A stretch of DNA of 64,000 nucleotides from Deltaproteobacteria bacterium (GTDB taxonomy: Bacteria; Chloroflexota; Dehalococcoidia; Dehalococcoidales; BS750m-G39): contig JAUVYB010000001.1 in NCBI GenBank assembly GCA_030603275.1, positions 83,832 to 147,831 on the forward strand, given 5' to 3'. The translations under genes and the position numbers were made by a program. Each line of letters opens with the position of its first letter. The stretch's first letter is position 1. Positions 37,635 through 48,027 of the stretch are shown here, in pieces. Below the pieces are notes generated by a model. That model made no database searches, was not told the DNA's origin, and worked only from the letters and a program-made list of their open reading frames with translations.

Positions 37635-39401
37635 TTACAGTTTCAACTCCTGGGTCCGGCTTGCCATAGCTTGCTTAACGCCCTGCTTAAAGCTATCCGG
37701 AGACTGGGCAGCCATCTGTTCGCCGGTGCGCAGGCGGACGGAAACGTTAGACTCAGCCTCCTCCCTGTCACCGACCACCAGCATATAAGGAATCTTATTC
37801 AGCTGCGCCTGCCGGATTTTGAGGTTCACCCTCTCCGAGCGGCCGTCGACCTCCACCCGCACCCCGTCGGCTTTAAACTCAGCCTCCAGCTTACGGGCGT
37901 AGTCCAGGTGGCGGTCGGCCACCGGAATAATCATCGCCTGAACCGGCGCCAGCCATACCGGGAAGGCGCCCCCGTAGTGCTCCACCAGCGAAGCCAGAAA
38001 GCGTTCCATGCTCCCCAGCACGGTGCGGTGCACCATGGCTACCATATGCTCCTTGCCATCCTCACCGATATAGTTGACGTCAAAGCGCTGGGGAAGGTTA
38101 AAATCAACCTGGACGGTGGGGCCCTGCCAGTCCCTGCCCAGGGCATCCTCAATCTTGGTATCTATCTTGGGCCCGTAGAAGACGCCCTCTCCCGGGTCAA
38201 CCTCATAGGTAATCCCGGAACTCTCAAGGGCTTTACGCAGAATCTCCGTAGCCTCCTCCCAGACATCAAGGGCGCCGGCGTATTTCTCGGGCCGGGTAGA
38301 TAGCAAAACCTTTCGATTGGTAAAACCAAAGGTCTCCATCATAAAGCGGGTCAGCTCCAGGACCCCGACTACCTCCTCTTCCAGCTGGTCAAAGCGGCAG
38401 AAAATATGGGCGTCGTCCTGGGTAAACCCCCTCACCCGGGACAGACCATGCAGCACCCCGGAGCGCTCATAGCGATAGACCGTGCCCAGCTCGGCGTAGC
38501 GCAGCGGCAGCTCCCGGTAGCTGCGCTGGCTGGTCTTATAAATCAGGATATGCCCCAGGCAGTTCATCGGTCTAATAACATACTCCTGCCCATCTACGTC
38601 CATAGGGCTGTACATGCTCTCACGGTAAAAGTCCCAGTGGCCGCTGGTCTGCCACAAATCCCGCTTGGCGATGTGGGGGGTATATATCAGGTCGTAGCCA
38701 CGCTTGATATGCTCGTCCTTCCAGAAATCCTCAATGACACGGCGTATCACCGACCCCCTGGGGTGCCAGTGAACCAGCCCCGGCCCCGCCTCCTCATGAA
38801 TACTGAACAGGTCAAGCTCCCGGCCCAGCTTGCGGTGGTCGCGTTTGGCCGCCTCATCAAGCCTTGTAAGGTGCTCCTCCAGGGCTTCTTTAGTATCAAA
38901 GGCAACACCGTATACCCGCTGCAACATGGGGCGGTGCTCGTCCCCCCGCCAGTAGGCGCCGGCGATACTGACCAGCTTGAAGGCCTTTATCTCGCCGGTA
39001 GCGCCAACATGGGGCCCCCGGCACAAATCAAGGAAGTCTCCCTGCCGGTACAGCCCCACCTTCTCATCGGGTATCTCCTCGATTAGCTCCAGCTTATACG
39101 GCTGGGCGGCAAACAGCGAACGGGCCTCCTTCTTGGAGACATCCTCCCGGCTAAAGGGAAGGTTGGCGGCGATTATCTCCTTCATCTTGGCCTCGATAAC
39201 CGGCAAATCGTCCATGGTCAGCGAGCGGGGCAGCTCAAAGTCGTAGTAAAAGCCGTCCCGGACAGCCGGGCCGATGCCGAACCTGGCATCGGGGAAGATA
39301 GACTGCACCGCCTCAGCCAGGACATGGGATGCGGAATGCCGCATTGTCTCCAGCTTATCACTATCGGCTACTTTCGGCAGTTTAGCAGAAGCCATGGTCA
39401 A
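37635..39401 (-). CDS. thrS: Threonine--tRNA ligase (lacks TGS domain in this ORF)
   Basis: MRHSASHVLAEAVQSIFPDARFGIGPAVRDGFYYDF; RPMNCLGHILIYK; RSGVLHGLSRVRGFTQDDAHIFC. Confidence 0.96.
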   Translation of the reverse strand: MTMASAKLPKVADSDKLETMRHSASHVLAEAVQSIFPDARFGIGPAVRDGFYYDFELPRSLTMDDLPVIEAKMKEIIAANLPFSREDVSKKEARSLFAAQPYKLELIEEIPDEKVGLYRQGDFLDLCRGPHVGATGEIKAFKLVSIAGAYWRGDEHRPMLQRVYGVAFDTKEALEEHLTRLDEAAKRDHRKLGRELDLFSIHEEAGPGLVHWHPRGSVIRRVIEDFWKDEHIKRGYDLIYTPHIAKRDLWQTSGHWDFYRESMYSPMDVDGQEYVIRPMNCLGHILIYKTSQRSYRELPLRYAELGTVYRYERSGVLHGLSRVRGFTQDDAHIFCRFDQLEEEVVGVLELTRFMMETFGFTNRKVLLSTRPEKYAGALDVWEEATEILRKALESSGITYEVDPGEGVFYGPKIDTKIEDALGRDWQGPTVQVDFNLPQRFDVNYIGEDGKEHMVAMVHRTVLGSMERFLASLVEHYGGAFPVWLAPVQAMIIPVADRHLDYARKLEAEFKADGVRVEVDGRSERVNLKIRQAQLNKIPYMLVVGDREEAESNVSVRLRTGEQMAAQSPDSFKQGVKQAMASRTQELKL

Positions 39402-39519
39402 AATCCTCTCGATATTGGGAAAACCACTTGATTATACCAGCTAACAAATTATATCAGCTAGCAGTGGTATGCGCAATTGACCGGGCGATACTGTTGACGG
39501 CTGGCGTATATAAGGCCAC

Positions 39520-40371
39520 CTACTGCAGCTTCTGTCGCTGCCGGTAGGCATCAATATAACGCCGGGCGCGCTTATCCTGTGCCAGCACCAGGTCGGCGGC
39601 CAGAACGATGGGACGGACCTTGGCCACATTAACGATGAGGCTGGTGGCACCGGCGGCAATAACCACCGACATAAAGGCGTAGTTGATTAAATCGCGGTCG
39701 GGCAGACCAAAGGAGATGTTGCTCACCCCCAGGGTCATGTTCACCCCCAGCTCGGCCTTAACCCGCTGGATAGTTTCCAGGGTCACCTGCCCCGATTCAG
39801 TATCGGCACCCACGGCAAAAGCCAGGCAATCAATCACTATGTCCTCGGGAGGGATGCCTATCTTTCCCGCCCGCTCCACTATCTTGTGGGCTATTGCCAC
39901 TCGCCGGTCGGCGCCGGCGGGGATACCCTCGTCGTCCTGGGTCAGACCGACAACGGCGGCTCCATATTCCTTGATGACGGGTAAAACCTTGGCCAGGGAA
40001 TGCTCCTCGCCGCTGACCGAGTTGACCAGGGGCTTACCCTTATAGACCTTGAGCGCCGCCACCAGGGCATCGGAATTAGAGCTGTCGATACACAGGGGCG
40101 CGTCCACGGCTTTCATGGCGATCTTCACCGCCCTGGGCAGCATGTCTACCTCGTCCACGCCGAAGGCGCCGACGTTGACATCAATAATATCGGCGCCGGC
40201 TTCAACCTGGGCTTTAGCCTCACTGCCGATAATCTCCAGCTCGCCCGCTTTCAACGCCTCGGATAGCTTCTTTCGGCCGCTGGGGTTAATCCGCTCCCCG
40301 ATAAGCACGGTGGGCCGCCCGTCACCGATGATTACTTCTTTACCAGCGCTGGTTATCTTGGTCTCCATCAA
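39520..40371 (-). CDS. Methyltetrahydrofolate:corrinoid methyltransferase / pterin-binding family (AcsE/MtgA-like)
   Basis: LIGERINPSGRKKLSEALKAGE; GADIIDVNVGAFGVDEVDMLPRAV; LGVSNISFGLPDRDLINYAFM. Confidence 0.88.
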   Translation of the reverse strand: MMETKITSAGKEVIIGDGRPTVLIGERINPSGRKKLSEALKAGELEIIGSEAKAQVEAGADIIDVNVGAFGVDEVDMLPRAVKIAMKAVDAPLCIDSSNSDALVAALKVYKGKPLVNSVSGEEHSLAKVLPVIKEYGAAVVGLTQDDEGIPAGADRRVAIAHKIVERAGKIGIPPEDIVIDCLAFAVGADTESGQVTLETIQRVKAELGVNMTLGVSNISFGLPDRDLINYAFMSVVIAAGATSLIVNVAKVRPIVLAADLVLAQDKRARRYIDAYRQRQKLQ

Positions 40372-40411
40372 TCCTTCTCCTTAAATTACATCAACTATTA
40401 CGTTACATCAA

Positions 40412-42016
40412 CTATTTAGTATCCTTATATGTCCCCTTCCAGAACTTATCCCTCAGCTCACGCTTCAAAATCTTGCCCGCAGGGTTCTTGGGCAGGGCAT
40501 CAACAAACTCCACCGACTTAGGCGACTTATAACCGGCCAGGCTCTTTTTGCAGAAAGCGATAAGCTCCTCGGCGGTAGCTTTTTCCCCCTTCTTGGTGGT
40601 TATCACAGCGTGAACCTTCTCCACCCAGTACTCGTCGGGGATGCCGATGACCGCCGCCTCCATAACCGCCGGATGCTGGTAGAGAACCTCCTCCACCTCC
40701 CGGGGATAGACATTCTCTCCGCCGGTGATAATCAAATCCTTCTTCCGGTCGACGATATAGATATAGCCCTCCTCATCATAATAGCCGATATCGCCGGTAT
40801 GGAGCCAGCCCTTAACGAGGTTAGCCTTGGTATCCTCGGGCTTGTGCCAGTACTCAACCATGACCAGCTTGCTGCGCACTATTATCTCACCCACCTCACC
40901 GGGCCCGACATCTTTATCCTTATCATCAACAATCCTCACCTGCACCCCGATATCCGGCCGCCCCGCAGACGCCAGCTTCTTCTGTTCTTTCTCCGGTTTA
41001 TCCAGAACATTATGATCGTCTTTGTTCAGGTGAGAGATAGCGGGGCCACTCTCGCTCTGCCCGTACCCCTGGGCGATAATAGGCCCGAAAACCTTCATCC
41101 CCCTCCTCAGTACCTCCTGGGGCATGGGTGAGGCGCCGTACCAGAGGAACTTCAATGAGCTAATGTCATACTTCTTCAGGTCGGGCAGGTTAAGCATGGC
41201 TACCAGGTGGGTGGGCACAAAGTCCATATGGGTCGCCTTCTCATCCTGGATAATTTTAAGCGTGGTAGCCGCATCGAAGAACTTGACGATGATATTGCAG
41301 CCGGCGGTGTAGAGGGTGGAGCGGAAATGGGTATTGCCGGCGATATGGAAGAGAGGCGTTATCTGCACCCGCTTGTCCCCGGGCTGTAAGCTCATATCTA
41401 TAACCAGTGTCTTGGCATCTTCTATAAAGCGCTGTTGAGTATAGAGAGCGCCACGGGGCATACCGGTAGTGCCGCTGGTATAAATTATGCAGACGGGGTC
41501 ATCCTCGTCTACCTGCACGTCAGGCTCGTCGCCGGGGTATGATTTCAGCAGGTCGTCATGAGCTATCATATCGGGGCCGGCGCTCTCCAGAGAGATAAAG
41601 TTCTTAATCTTGGGCAGCTTATCCCTTATGGAACTGGCCACCTCGAATAACTCCGGCCCGACAAAAAGGGTATTGGCTTCCGAATAGTTGATAATATACT
41701 CCAGCTCATTCGCCTGCAGGCGGGGATTAAAAGGCGAGGCAATGAATCCCCCCTTCATCGACGTCCCGTATATCTCGGCAAACTGCAGACAGCTCCAGGA
41801 TAGAACGCCAATCACATCCCCCTGCTTCACCCCCATCTTATGCAGTGCGTGAATCAGCTTGTTGATCCTGGTATTAAACTCGGAGTAGGTTACCCTGGTA
41901 TCTCCATAGACAAAGGCTTCCTGGTCGGGATAAAGAAGCGCATTTCTATAGATGATATCGGCCCAGGTACCAACTTTATACCGGGATAGTTCCTTAAGTA
42001 GCAGACGTTCCGACAT
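40412..42016 (-). CDS. Acyl-CoA synthetase (AMP-forming), long-chain fatty-acid ligase-like
   Basis: CIIYTSGTTGMPRGALYTQ; GWLHTGDIGYYDEEGYIYIVDRKKDLIITGGENVYPREVEE; PKNPAGKILKRELR. Confidence 0.93.
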   Translation of the reverse strand: MSERLLLKELSRYKVGTWADIIYRNALLYPDQEAFVYGDTRVTYSEFNTRINKLIHALHKMGVKQGDVIGVLSWSCLQFAEIYGTSMKGGFIASPFNPRLQANELEYIINYSEANTLFVGPELFEVASSIRDKLPKIKNFISLESAGPDMIAHDDLLKSYPGDEPDVQVDEDDPVCIIYTSGTTGMPRGALYTQQRFIEDAKTLVIDMSLQPGDKRVQITPLFHIAGNTHFRSTLYTAGCNIIVKFFDAATTLKIIQDEKATHMDFVPTHLVAMLNLPDLKKYDISSLKFLWYGASPMPQEVLRRGMKVFGPIIAQGYGQSESGPAISHLNKDDHNVLDKPEKEQKKLASAGRPDIGVQVRIVDDKDKDVGPGEVGEIIVRSKLVMVEYWHKPEDTKANLVKGWLHTGDIGYYDEEGYIYIVDRKKDLIITGGENVYPREVEEVLYQHPAVMEAAVIGIPDEYWVEKVHAVITTKKGEKATAEELIAFCKKSLAGYKSPKSVEFVDALPKNPAGKILKRELRDKFWKGTYKDTK

Positions 42017-42118
42017 AACCCATTACCTCCTTAAAGCAATAACTCTGGCTTTACCAGCTCCTCTATGGTAAAACTGGCGACAAGGGAATATTTTACCCCA
42101 GAGCGAAAACCGGACTGG

Positions 42119-42190
42119 AGCGGGAGACGAGGCTCGAACTCGCGACCCTCTGCTTGGGAAGCAGATGCTCTACCACTGAGCTACTCCCGC
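42119..42190 (-). tRNA. tRNA-Gly(CCC)
   Basis: GCGGGAGTAGCTCAGTGGTAGAGCATCTGCTTCCCAAGCAGAGGGTCGCGAGTTCGAGCCTCGTCTCCCGCT; loop TTCCCAA; encoded CCA. Confidence 0.95.
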
Positions 42191-42256
42191 CAAATTAAAC
42201 TACAGGCAAATTTTACGTCAAAATGAACGAAAAAACAAGCCGGACACCGCTGGAGG

Positions 42257-42946
42257 CTACGGTAACGGCGGCAGCCATTTAGGCGGGATAGGCAGGTTCT
42301 CACTGGCGGTCAGCCAGAAATACTCATCGATAAACCTGGCCAGTGACTTCTGGCAACTGTAGCTAATATAACCCAGCTTCTCGGAAAGGAAGGCCTCGGG
42401 CGAACCGGAAAGTCCTTGAGCCTCAAAGTCACTGGTAACCTCCCGCGCATGCTGCTGGGTAAGAACCAGCCAATCAATATAGTCATCAGCTTCATCACGC
42501 AGACTGAAGTTTTCGGCTATTCTCCCATCGAGGATAACAAAAAGAGAGTCATTAAGCACGTGAGCAATCTTGGTTATTCCGGTCACCCAGAGCCCGTCAA
42601 TGCTACCCAGCCCCTGGTAAATTTCCTTTATACTTTTAAGCAAACTCTTATTCGATAAATCACAATCAAGCAGACTGACTCCCTTAAGGTTAGAGGTACA
42701 GCTACGCAGCCTGATTATCTCCGCCAGCACGTTGCCGCCCCTCGTCCCCACCGGCAACCGCAACCCGAGGCTATTAACGAAACCGGAGATGACCTTAGCC
42801 TCAAATTCAGGATAGGAGACATCCCACGGTGTTTCTCTAATTTTAGAGATAAACTCACCGTCCCCGAAAAGCCTCACGTACCTTCTATCCTTGTTCGATT
42901 GGTAGTAATGAAACAGTGCTGCCCAGCCCAGGTCGCTGAATTTCAC
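42257..42946 (-). CDS. Hypothetical protein
   Basis: Open 229-aa ORF, no recognised motif. Confidence 0.55.
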   Translation of the reverse strand: MKFSDLGWAALFHYYQSNKDRRYVRLFGDGEFISKIRETPWDVSYPEFEAKVISGFVNSLGLRLPVGTRGGNVLAEIIRLRSCTSNLKGVSLLDCDLSNKSLLKSIKEIYQGLGSIDGLWVTGITKIAHVLNDSLFVILDGRIAENFSLRDEADDYIDWLVLTQQHAREVTSDFEAQGLSGSPEAFLSEKLGYISYSCQKSLARFIDEYFWLTASENLPIPPKWLPPLP

Positions 42947-43147
42947 ATTAATCCTCCCAATACCTCTCTTAAGCTCCGGTCGGAGCTATTAAATCACCAA
43001 AAGCTGATTATATCAATAGTTGCCTTACTGCTTTAAAAGTAAAACCATCCCTTACTAAATCACTACACCAATATTACCATTCACCTATTTACACTCGCCT
43101 TATCCTGTGAACTATAATGTAAGAGGGGATACCATAGGGGTAGTGCC

Positions 43148-44068
43148 ATGGCTAAAAACAATAAAGGAAATGGCGTCGTCGAGCTGTGGGGGCACGAATT
43201 CAAGAAGGCGGCGGAGGGGTTGGACAGGGCAGAGGTAGTGTCCTTTGTCACCGAGCTCATAAAAAAGAACGAGACCCTCCTCAAGCGCGCCGATCATCTC
43301 GCGTCGCTGACCAAGCTCGCCGAAAAGACAATCATTGACGCTGACACCGTAGCCAAACAGGTCCAGGGTGAAGCCGAAGAGCAGGCAAAGGCTGAGGCCA
43401 AAAAGATTTTAGCCGGGGCGGAAGAACAGGCTCAAAAAATAATCGAGGAAAAGAGAGCCGAAGCTTTAGCCAAGGCTAACCGGGAAGCGGAGACCATCAA
43501 GGCTAAGGCTCAACAGCAGGCGGAAAGAATGCTGGAGGAAAGAATAAGGGAGATTCAACCAGAACTTAAGGATAACGCCAAAACTCTATATGAAGAGCTT
43601 CTCAATCAACTGGAAAACCTCAAGAAGCAGGTGGTGATATTTGAAGAAGAGTTGGACCATAAGCTGTCTCAGCCTCCGGCAGAGACCGGCAAGGCAACTA
43701 TAGCAGCCGGCAAAGCCGATAACGACTTCCTGGAACTACTTCAGCCTGTTGAAGAACCCGGCAAAGATGAACCGGAATGGGAACTGGAAGTATTGCCCCC
43801 TATAGACCTGACTCAAATACTGGACATCATAAACCATCTTGATAGCTTACCCCAGGTGGTAAGAACCGAGCTTATACCCCACATGGATAAGCCCACAATC
43901 ATGGTGTTCCTGCGCCAACCGATAGAACTGGTTGATATACTTTCGACGCTGCCGCAGGTAGCCAATGTCACCGAAGACACAACCGGGGGCGCCGGCGCCG
44001 AGGGTAAACCGAGAAAGGCTCAAATAGAGCTCCCCAGACAAACCGTAATCCAGCAAAGTAATAACTAG
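43148..44068 (+). CDS. Coiled-coil protein with DivIVA-like N-terminus
   Basis: LWGHEFKKAAEGLDRAEVVSFVTELIKKNETLLKRADHLASLTKLAEKTI; long Ala/Glu/Lys coiled coil. Confidence 0.6.
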   Translation: MAKNNKGNGVVELWGHEFKKAAEGLDRAEVVSFVTELIKKNETLLKRADHLASLTKLAEKTIIDADTVAKQVQGEAEEQAKAEAKKILAGAEEQAQKIIEEKRAEALAKANREAETIKAKAQQQAERMLEERIREIQPELKDNAKTLYEELLNQLENLKKQVVIFEEELDHKLSQPPAETGKATIAAGKADNDFLELLQPVEEPGKDEPEWELEVLPPIDLTQILDIINHLDSLPQVVRTELIPHMDKPTIMVFLRQPIELVDILSTLPQVANVTEDTTGGAGAEGKPRKAQIELPRQTVIQQSNN

Positions 44069-44115
44069 AAAGCACGATTACCGCCGCAAAGGGAGCGTGC
44101 CTCGTTAAAATATTA

Positions 44116-44174
44116 AGTGGAGCCGGGGTGCCAACAGGCAGAACTTTTGAACTGGTTTTCAGCCTGACTATTAT
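44116..44174 (+). repeat. ~58-bp repeat, copy 1 (upstream of GH26/BcsA module)
   Basis: aagtggagccggggtgccaacaggcagaacttttgaactggttttcagcctgactatt; diverged copy near 48028. Confidence 0.6.
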
Positions 44175-44442
44175 ACACCCTGGCTCTCGTCATTTAACAC
44201 CCTGGCTCTGGCCGCAGACAAATCTACCGACAAATAGCGGGGCCTGCGACTCGCCGCAACACCAGAAGTCAGGTGGATATTGCTTTCTTCCCTGGAACAA
44301 CAGCTTCCCAGCTCCTTCCGGCGGATAAGAAATGATGTTATCCACAGCGTATCCTCTCAGGTGTTCGCATTGGAATACGTGTGCCTGAACGTGGTATAAT
44401 TGCCTGTTGTCCGTTTTTAACTGGAAGGCATGCTAAACTAAT

Positions 44443-45603
44443 ATGAAGGTTTTGCTGATGCTGGTTATATTGATGCCTCTTGGAATGGCTGCCTGCACTG
44501 TTCACCCGGAAGAGACGGCTATCCCTTCGCTGGCGCGCCTCGAACCCGCCAGCGGCACCTATTACGGTGTGCATCTTGACTGGGAGCAGGATACCGCAGC
44601 CGCTTATAATCAGCGCCTCGGGGTGCCGGCGGCGGTCTATGTCGCCTTCTTCCCGTTTCCTTTCAGCGAGACCGACAAGGCTAATGTCGATGCTTTCATC
44701 GGGCAGGTAGCCGCAGAAGAAGGCATGGCCCTGATCACCCTGCAACCGGAATCGGGCCTGGACAGGGTTACGGCCGCCGTGGCTTATGACTTTGCCGGGC
44801 TTATGGCGGAATATAACCAGAGCGGTGTTCCTGTCTTTGTCCGCTTTGCCCACGAAATGAACGGCTCCTGGTATTCATGGGGCCAGCAACCGACAGACTA
44901 CATACGAGCCTTCCGCACGCTGGCTGAGGCAATTCACCAGCGCACAGCTCTCAGCGCCATGCTCTGGGCGCCCAACTATGGCGGCGGCTACCCATTTGCC
45001 GCTGGACGTTATGAAGCCTCTCCTCAAAGCAGTGATTTTCATCTCCTGGATACTAACCAGGACGGCCACCTTGATATGAGTGACGATATGTACGCCCCTT
45101 ACTACCCTGGTGACGATGCCGTCGACTGGGTAGGCATGTCGGTGTACCACTGGGGCAGCCAGTATCCCTGGGGCGAAAATGAGATTCCCGAAGCGGGCAA
45201 GTTCACTACCCAGATTACCGGCGCCTATATTGGCTTAGATAGCGACCACCGGCCGGTGCCGGACTTCTATCAGACCTACGTGGAAAAACATGGAAAGCCA
45301 ATGGCTATCCCGGAGACGGCGGCTCTCTATAACCCGGACCTCGGAGGCGATACCGAACTGGATATCAAGCAGGCCTGGTGGTGGCAGGTGTTCAGCGCCG
45401 AGGTGGCCGAGGATGTCCCCGGAATCAAGATGATTAGCTGGTTTGAAGCGCGCAAATACGAAAGCGAGGTCGGCACTACCCTCGATTGGACGGTTACCTC
45501 TAACCCGGTGCTGCTCCAGGCCTACCTGGATGACCTGCCCCGCTCGCGTTTGCTCTTTGCCACCAACCTCCCCGATTTTTCCCCGGCGGGGAACCAGAAA
45601 TGA
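44443..45603 (+). CDS. GH26-family glycoside hydrolase (beta-mannanase-like) lipoprotein
   Basis: Lipobox GMAAC; VFVRFAHEMNGSWYSWG; MLWAPNY; KPMAIPETA; DTNQDGHLDMSDD Ca-binding-like loop. Confidence 0.82.
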   Translation: MKVLLMLVILMPLGMAACTVHPEETAIPSLARLEPASGTYYGVHLDWEQDTAAAYNQRLGVPAAVYVAFFPFPFSETDKANVDAFIGQVAAEEGMALITLQPESGLDRVTAAVAYDFAGLMAEYNQSGVPVFVRFAHEMNGSWYSWGQQPTDYIRAFRTLAEAIHQRTALSAMLWAPNYGGGYPFAAGRYEASPQSSDFHLLDTNQDGHLDMSDDMYAPYYPGDDAVDWVGMSVYHWGSQYPWGENEIPEAGKFTTQITGAYIGLDSDHRPVPDFYQTYVEKHGKPMAIPETAALYNPDLGGDTELDIKQAWWWQVFSAEVAEDVPGIKMISWFEARKYESEVGTTLDWTVTSNPVLLQAYLDDLPRSRLLFATNLPDFSPAGNQK

Positions 45604-45628
45604 ATGGAATAATGAGAGGACGCAAATA

Positions 45629-47632
45629 ATGCATCCGGCAATAATCGCCGCTATTGCGGGCCTGGCCACGGTGTTCGCCCTGTGGTTAGCCCTGGCGGTT
45701 GAAAGGTGGACATGGGGTAAACCATCCCGTTACCCCGAAGATAGTGCCGCATATCACAAAATACGCCGACCCCCCAGATATCCTGAGTTCCTGGTCAGGG
45801 GAATGGTTATCGTTGCTGCCGCCTTTACCCTGTACTACCTTGTTTGGCGGCTATCCATCTTTAATCCTGACGCAATGTGGTTCTCCTGGCTACTGTGGGC
45901 AGCCGAAGCCTACGGTTTTGTAACCTTTCTACTTTTCGCTTTTATGACCTGGAAGCTGGTTCACCCGGAAACACCACCGCCCCGGGAAGGCATCTCGGTG
46001 GATATCATGGTGCCCACCTACGGCGAGCCGCTCGATGTCCTGCGGGCGACGCTGGTCGGCTGCAGCCATACAAGCTATCCCCACCAGACCTTTGTCCTGG
46101 ACGATGCCGGACGCCCTGAGGTAAAAGCCCTGGCCGCAGAACTGGGCTGCATTTATATCAGTCGTCCCACCCACGAGGGAGCCAAGGCGGGAAATCTGAA
46201 CTATGCCCTTAAACAGACCGGCGGACAGCTGGTGGCAGTCCTCGATGCTGACCATGTACCCCTCCCCGAATTCCTCGATAATACCATCGGCTTCTTTAGT
46301 GATAGCTCGGTGGCGGTGGTACAGGGCCCGCAGCTATTCTATAACCTCGATTCCTTCCAGCACGAGCGTTCATCTTGGCACGAACAGCGGGTTTTCTATC
46401 ATACCATCATGCCGGGCAAGAATCGCACCGGTTCCGCCTTCTGGTGTGGCAGCCCCGCCGTATTGCGGCGCTCAGCGCTCGAAGCCATTGGCGGAGTCGC
46501 CCAAGAGACGGTAACGGAAGACCTGCATACCACCATCAGGCTGGTCAGGCACGGTTACCGCGTTGTTTACACCAAACAGCCGCTGGCGGTGGGGCTCTCG
46601 CCAGCGACGATTGACGAATATCTCGGCCAGCGCTTTCGCTGGGGACAGGGGGCAATGCAGGTTCTGCGTAGCAAGGATAGCCCGCTACGGGCTTCAGGGC
46701 TGACCATCTCTCAGCGTATCAATTTCCTGGCTTCGACCATAACCTATTTTGACGGTTTACAGCTACTGGCCTTGCTGGCAATACCGGTGATTACCCTTCT
46801 CTTCGGCATACTGCCGGTGAGTACCTTTGGCTGGGGGTTTGTTGCCCGCTTAGCGCCCTACCTGGCATTGACTTTTCTGGCGAACACACTTCTCGGGCGG
46901 GGCACCTATAACCTGTGGTATATTGAACGCTACAGCCTGCTCAGAGCCTTTACTTTTGCAGCAACACTACCGACACTGCTCACCGGACGCGCCCGCCCCT
47001 TTCGGGTCACCAGGAAGGGAGACGATATTAACCCGGCGCCACCCTGGCGCCAGGTCTTGCCCCACCTCATCACCATTGGATTATGCTTCATCGCGGCTGT
47101 AGTCGGTGTTCTCCACATCATCCATCCGTTCTGGTATCAGCCGCAGCCGACGGTGTTAGCTGTGGTCATCGGTTGGACCGTGTTGAACGCCGTGCTGCTC
47201 AGCGTGGGTGTAGACCGTCTTCTCAGTGTTAGCCGCCGGTCAAGATATCGCTTCCCCATCATTACTGAAATCAGCTGGCATCTGTCTGGGGAGAAGGACT
47301 GGCGTATCGGGCACTCGGTCAACCTGAGTGCCAGCGGTATGAGCTTTGAACACAGCGGCCCCCGGTTGCGCATGGGTGACAAGCTTGAGGTTAGCATTGG
47401 CTTTGCCGTTACCGGTGCCGGAGATACGCCCCCGGCGGAAGGCGAATCCCGTATTCTGCTTACCGGGCGTGTCGTTGGTACTTATCAGCCCCGGTCCGGT
47501 GATGCCCAACGGGTGGGGCTGACCATTATTAGCTTTGATAGCAGCGCCGGTGCTAATAACTATAGCTATCTGTTGCATAACCCGGCCAATTTGCTCCGCG
47601 GCGAGCAGATTTTCCTTCCCCCAAAGGATTAG
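45629..47632 (+). CDS. BcsA-like family 2 glycosyltransferase with C-terminal PilZ domain (ATG 45629 preferred over 45443)
   Basis: VDIMVPTYGEPLDVL, VLDADHVP, VTEDLHT, GQRFRWGQGAMQ; PilZ motif RRSRYRFP...NLSASGM. Confidence 0.88.
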   Translation: MHPAIIAAIAGLATVFALWLALAVERWTWGKPSRYPEDSAAYHKIRRPPRYPEFLVRGMVIVAAAFTLYYLVWRLSIFNPDAMWFSWLLWAAEAYGFVTFLLFAFMTWKLVHPETPPPREGISVDIMVPTYGEPLDVLRATLVGCSHTSYPHQTFVLDDAGRPEVKALAAELGCIYISRPTHEGAKAGNLNYALKQTGGQLVAVLDADHVPLPEFLDNTIGFFSDSSVAVVQGPQLFYNLDSFQHERSSWHEQRVFYHTIMPGKNRTGSAFWCGSPAVLRRSALEAIGGVAQETVTEDLHTTIRLVRHGYRVVYTKQPLAVGLSPATIDEYLGQRFRWGQGAMQVLRSKDSPLRASGLTISQRINFLASTITYFDGLQLLALLAIPVITLLFGILPVSTFGWGFVARLAPYLALTFLANTLLGRGTYNLWYIERYSLLRAFTFAATLPTLLTGRARPFRVTRKGDDINPAPPWRQVLPHLITIGLCFIAAVVGVLHIIHPFWYQPQPTVLAVVIGWTVLNAVLLSVGVDRLLSVSRRSRYRFPIITEISWHLSGEKDWRIGHSVNLSASGMSFEHSGPRLRMGDKLEVSIGFAVTGAGDTPPAEGESRILLTGRVVGTYQPRSGDAQRVGLTIISFDSSAGANNYSYLLHNPANLLRGEQIFLPPKD

Positions 47633-47748
47633 CGTGCCGGAGAGCTTTCATTGCTGATACCTGTTAAACATTCCGGCGTTTTGTTATCCGTCCTGATTTA
47701 ATGCCTGCCCTGAAGCCATAGCTTGACCGCCGATTCCCGGTAACGATA

Positions 47749-47777
47749 TTGACAACTACTCTCAATAGGCATATACC
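47749..47777 (+). promoter_or_regulatory. Sigma-70-type promoter TTGACA-N17-TATACC
   Basis: TTGACA 47749-47754, TATACC 47772-47777. Confidence 0.45.
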
Positions 47778-47809
47778 TAGGGCAATAATTATCAGGGGGC
47801 GTAGCATCA

Positions 47810-47941
47810 GTGCGATGCAAGAGTTGCGGGCATGATAATCCCCCCGAAGCGCGTTTCTGCGCTAATTGTGGTTCCAGTTTGCCGACTACTATTGAGCAGC
47901 CTGCTCCGGCGGATTTTTCTCCGGTATCCGGGGGAAGTTAG
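47810..47941 (+). CDS. Short zinc-ribbon ORF (GTG start, 43 aa), possibly truncated
   Basis: VRCKSCGHDNPPEARFCANCGSSLPTTIEQPAPADFSPVSGGS*. Confidence 0.5.
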   Translation: MRCKSCGHDNPPEARFCANCGSSLPTTIEQPAPADFSPVSGGS

Positions 47942-48027
47942 CCTTTAAAACTACCCAAAAGGCCCGAAAATTGTCCTGCCGGCTTCTAAGCGGCGGGGCG
48001 TTGGTGAAGAAGATAGTAGTTGAAAAA

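Noticed and set aside
44338-44347. Perfect DnaA box TTATCCACA suggesting oriC
   Set aside because: Only a single box, no dnaA/dnaN and no AT-rich unwinding region seen.
45443-45628. N-terminal extension of the BcsA-like ORF
   Set aside because: Overlaps the end of the GH26 gene in another frame; the ATG at 45629 gives a normal membrane N-terminus.
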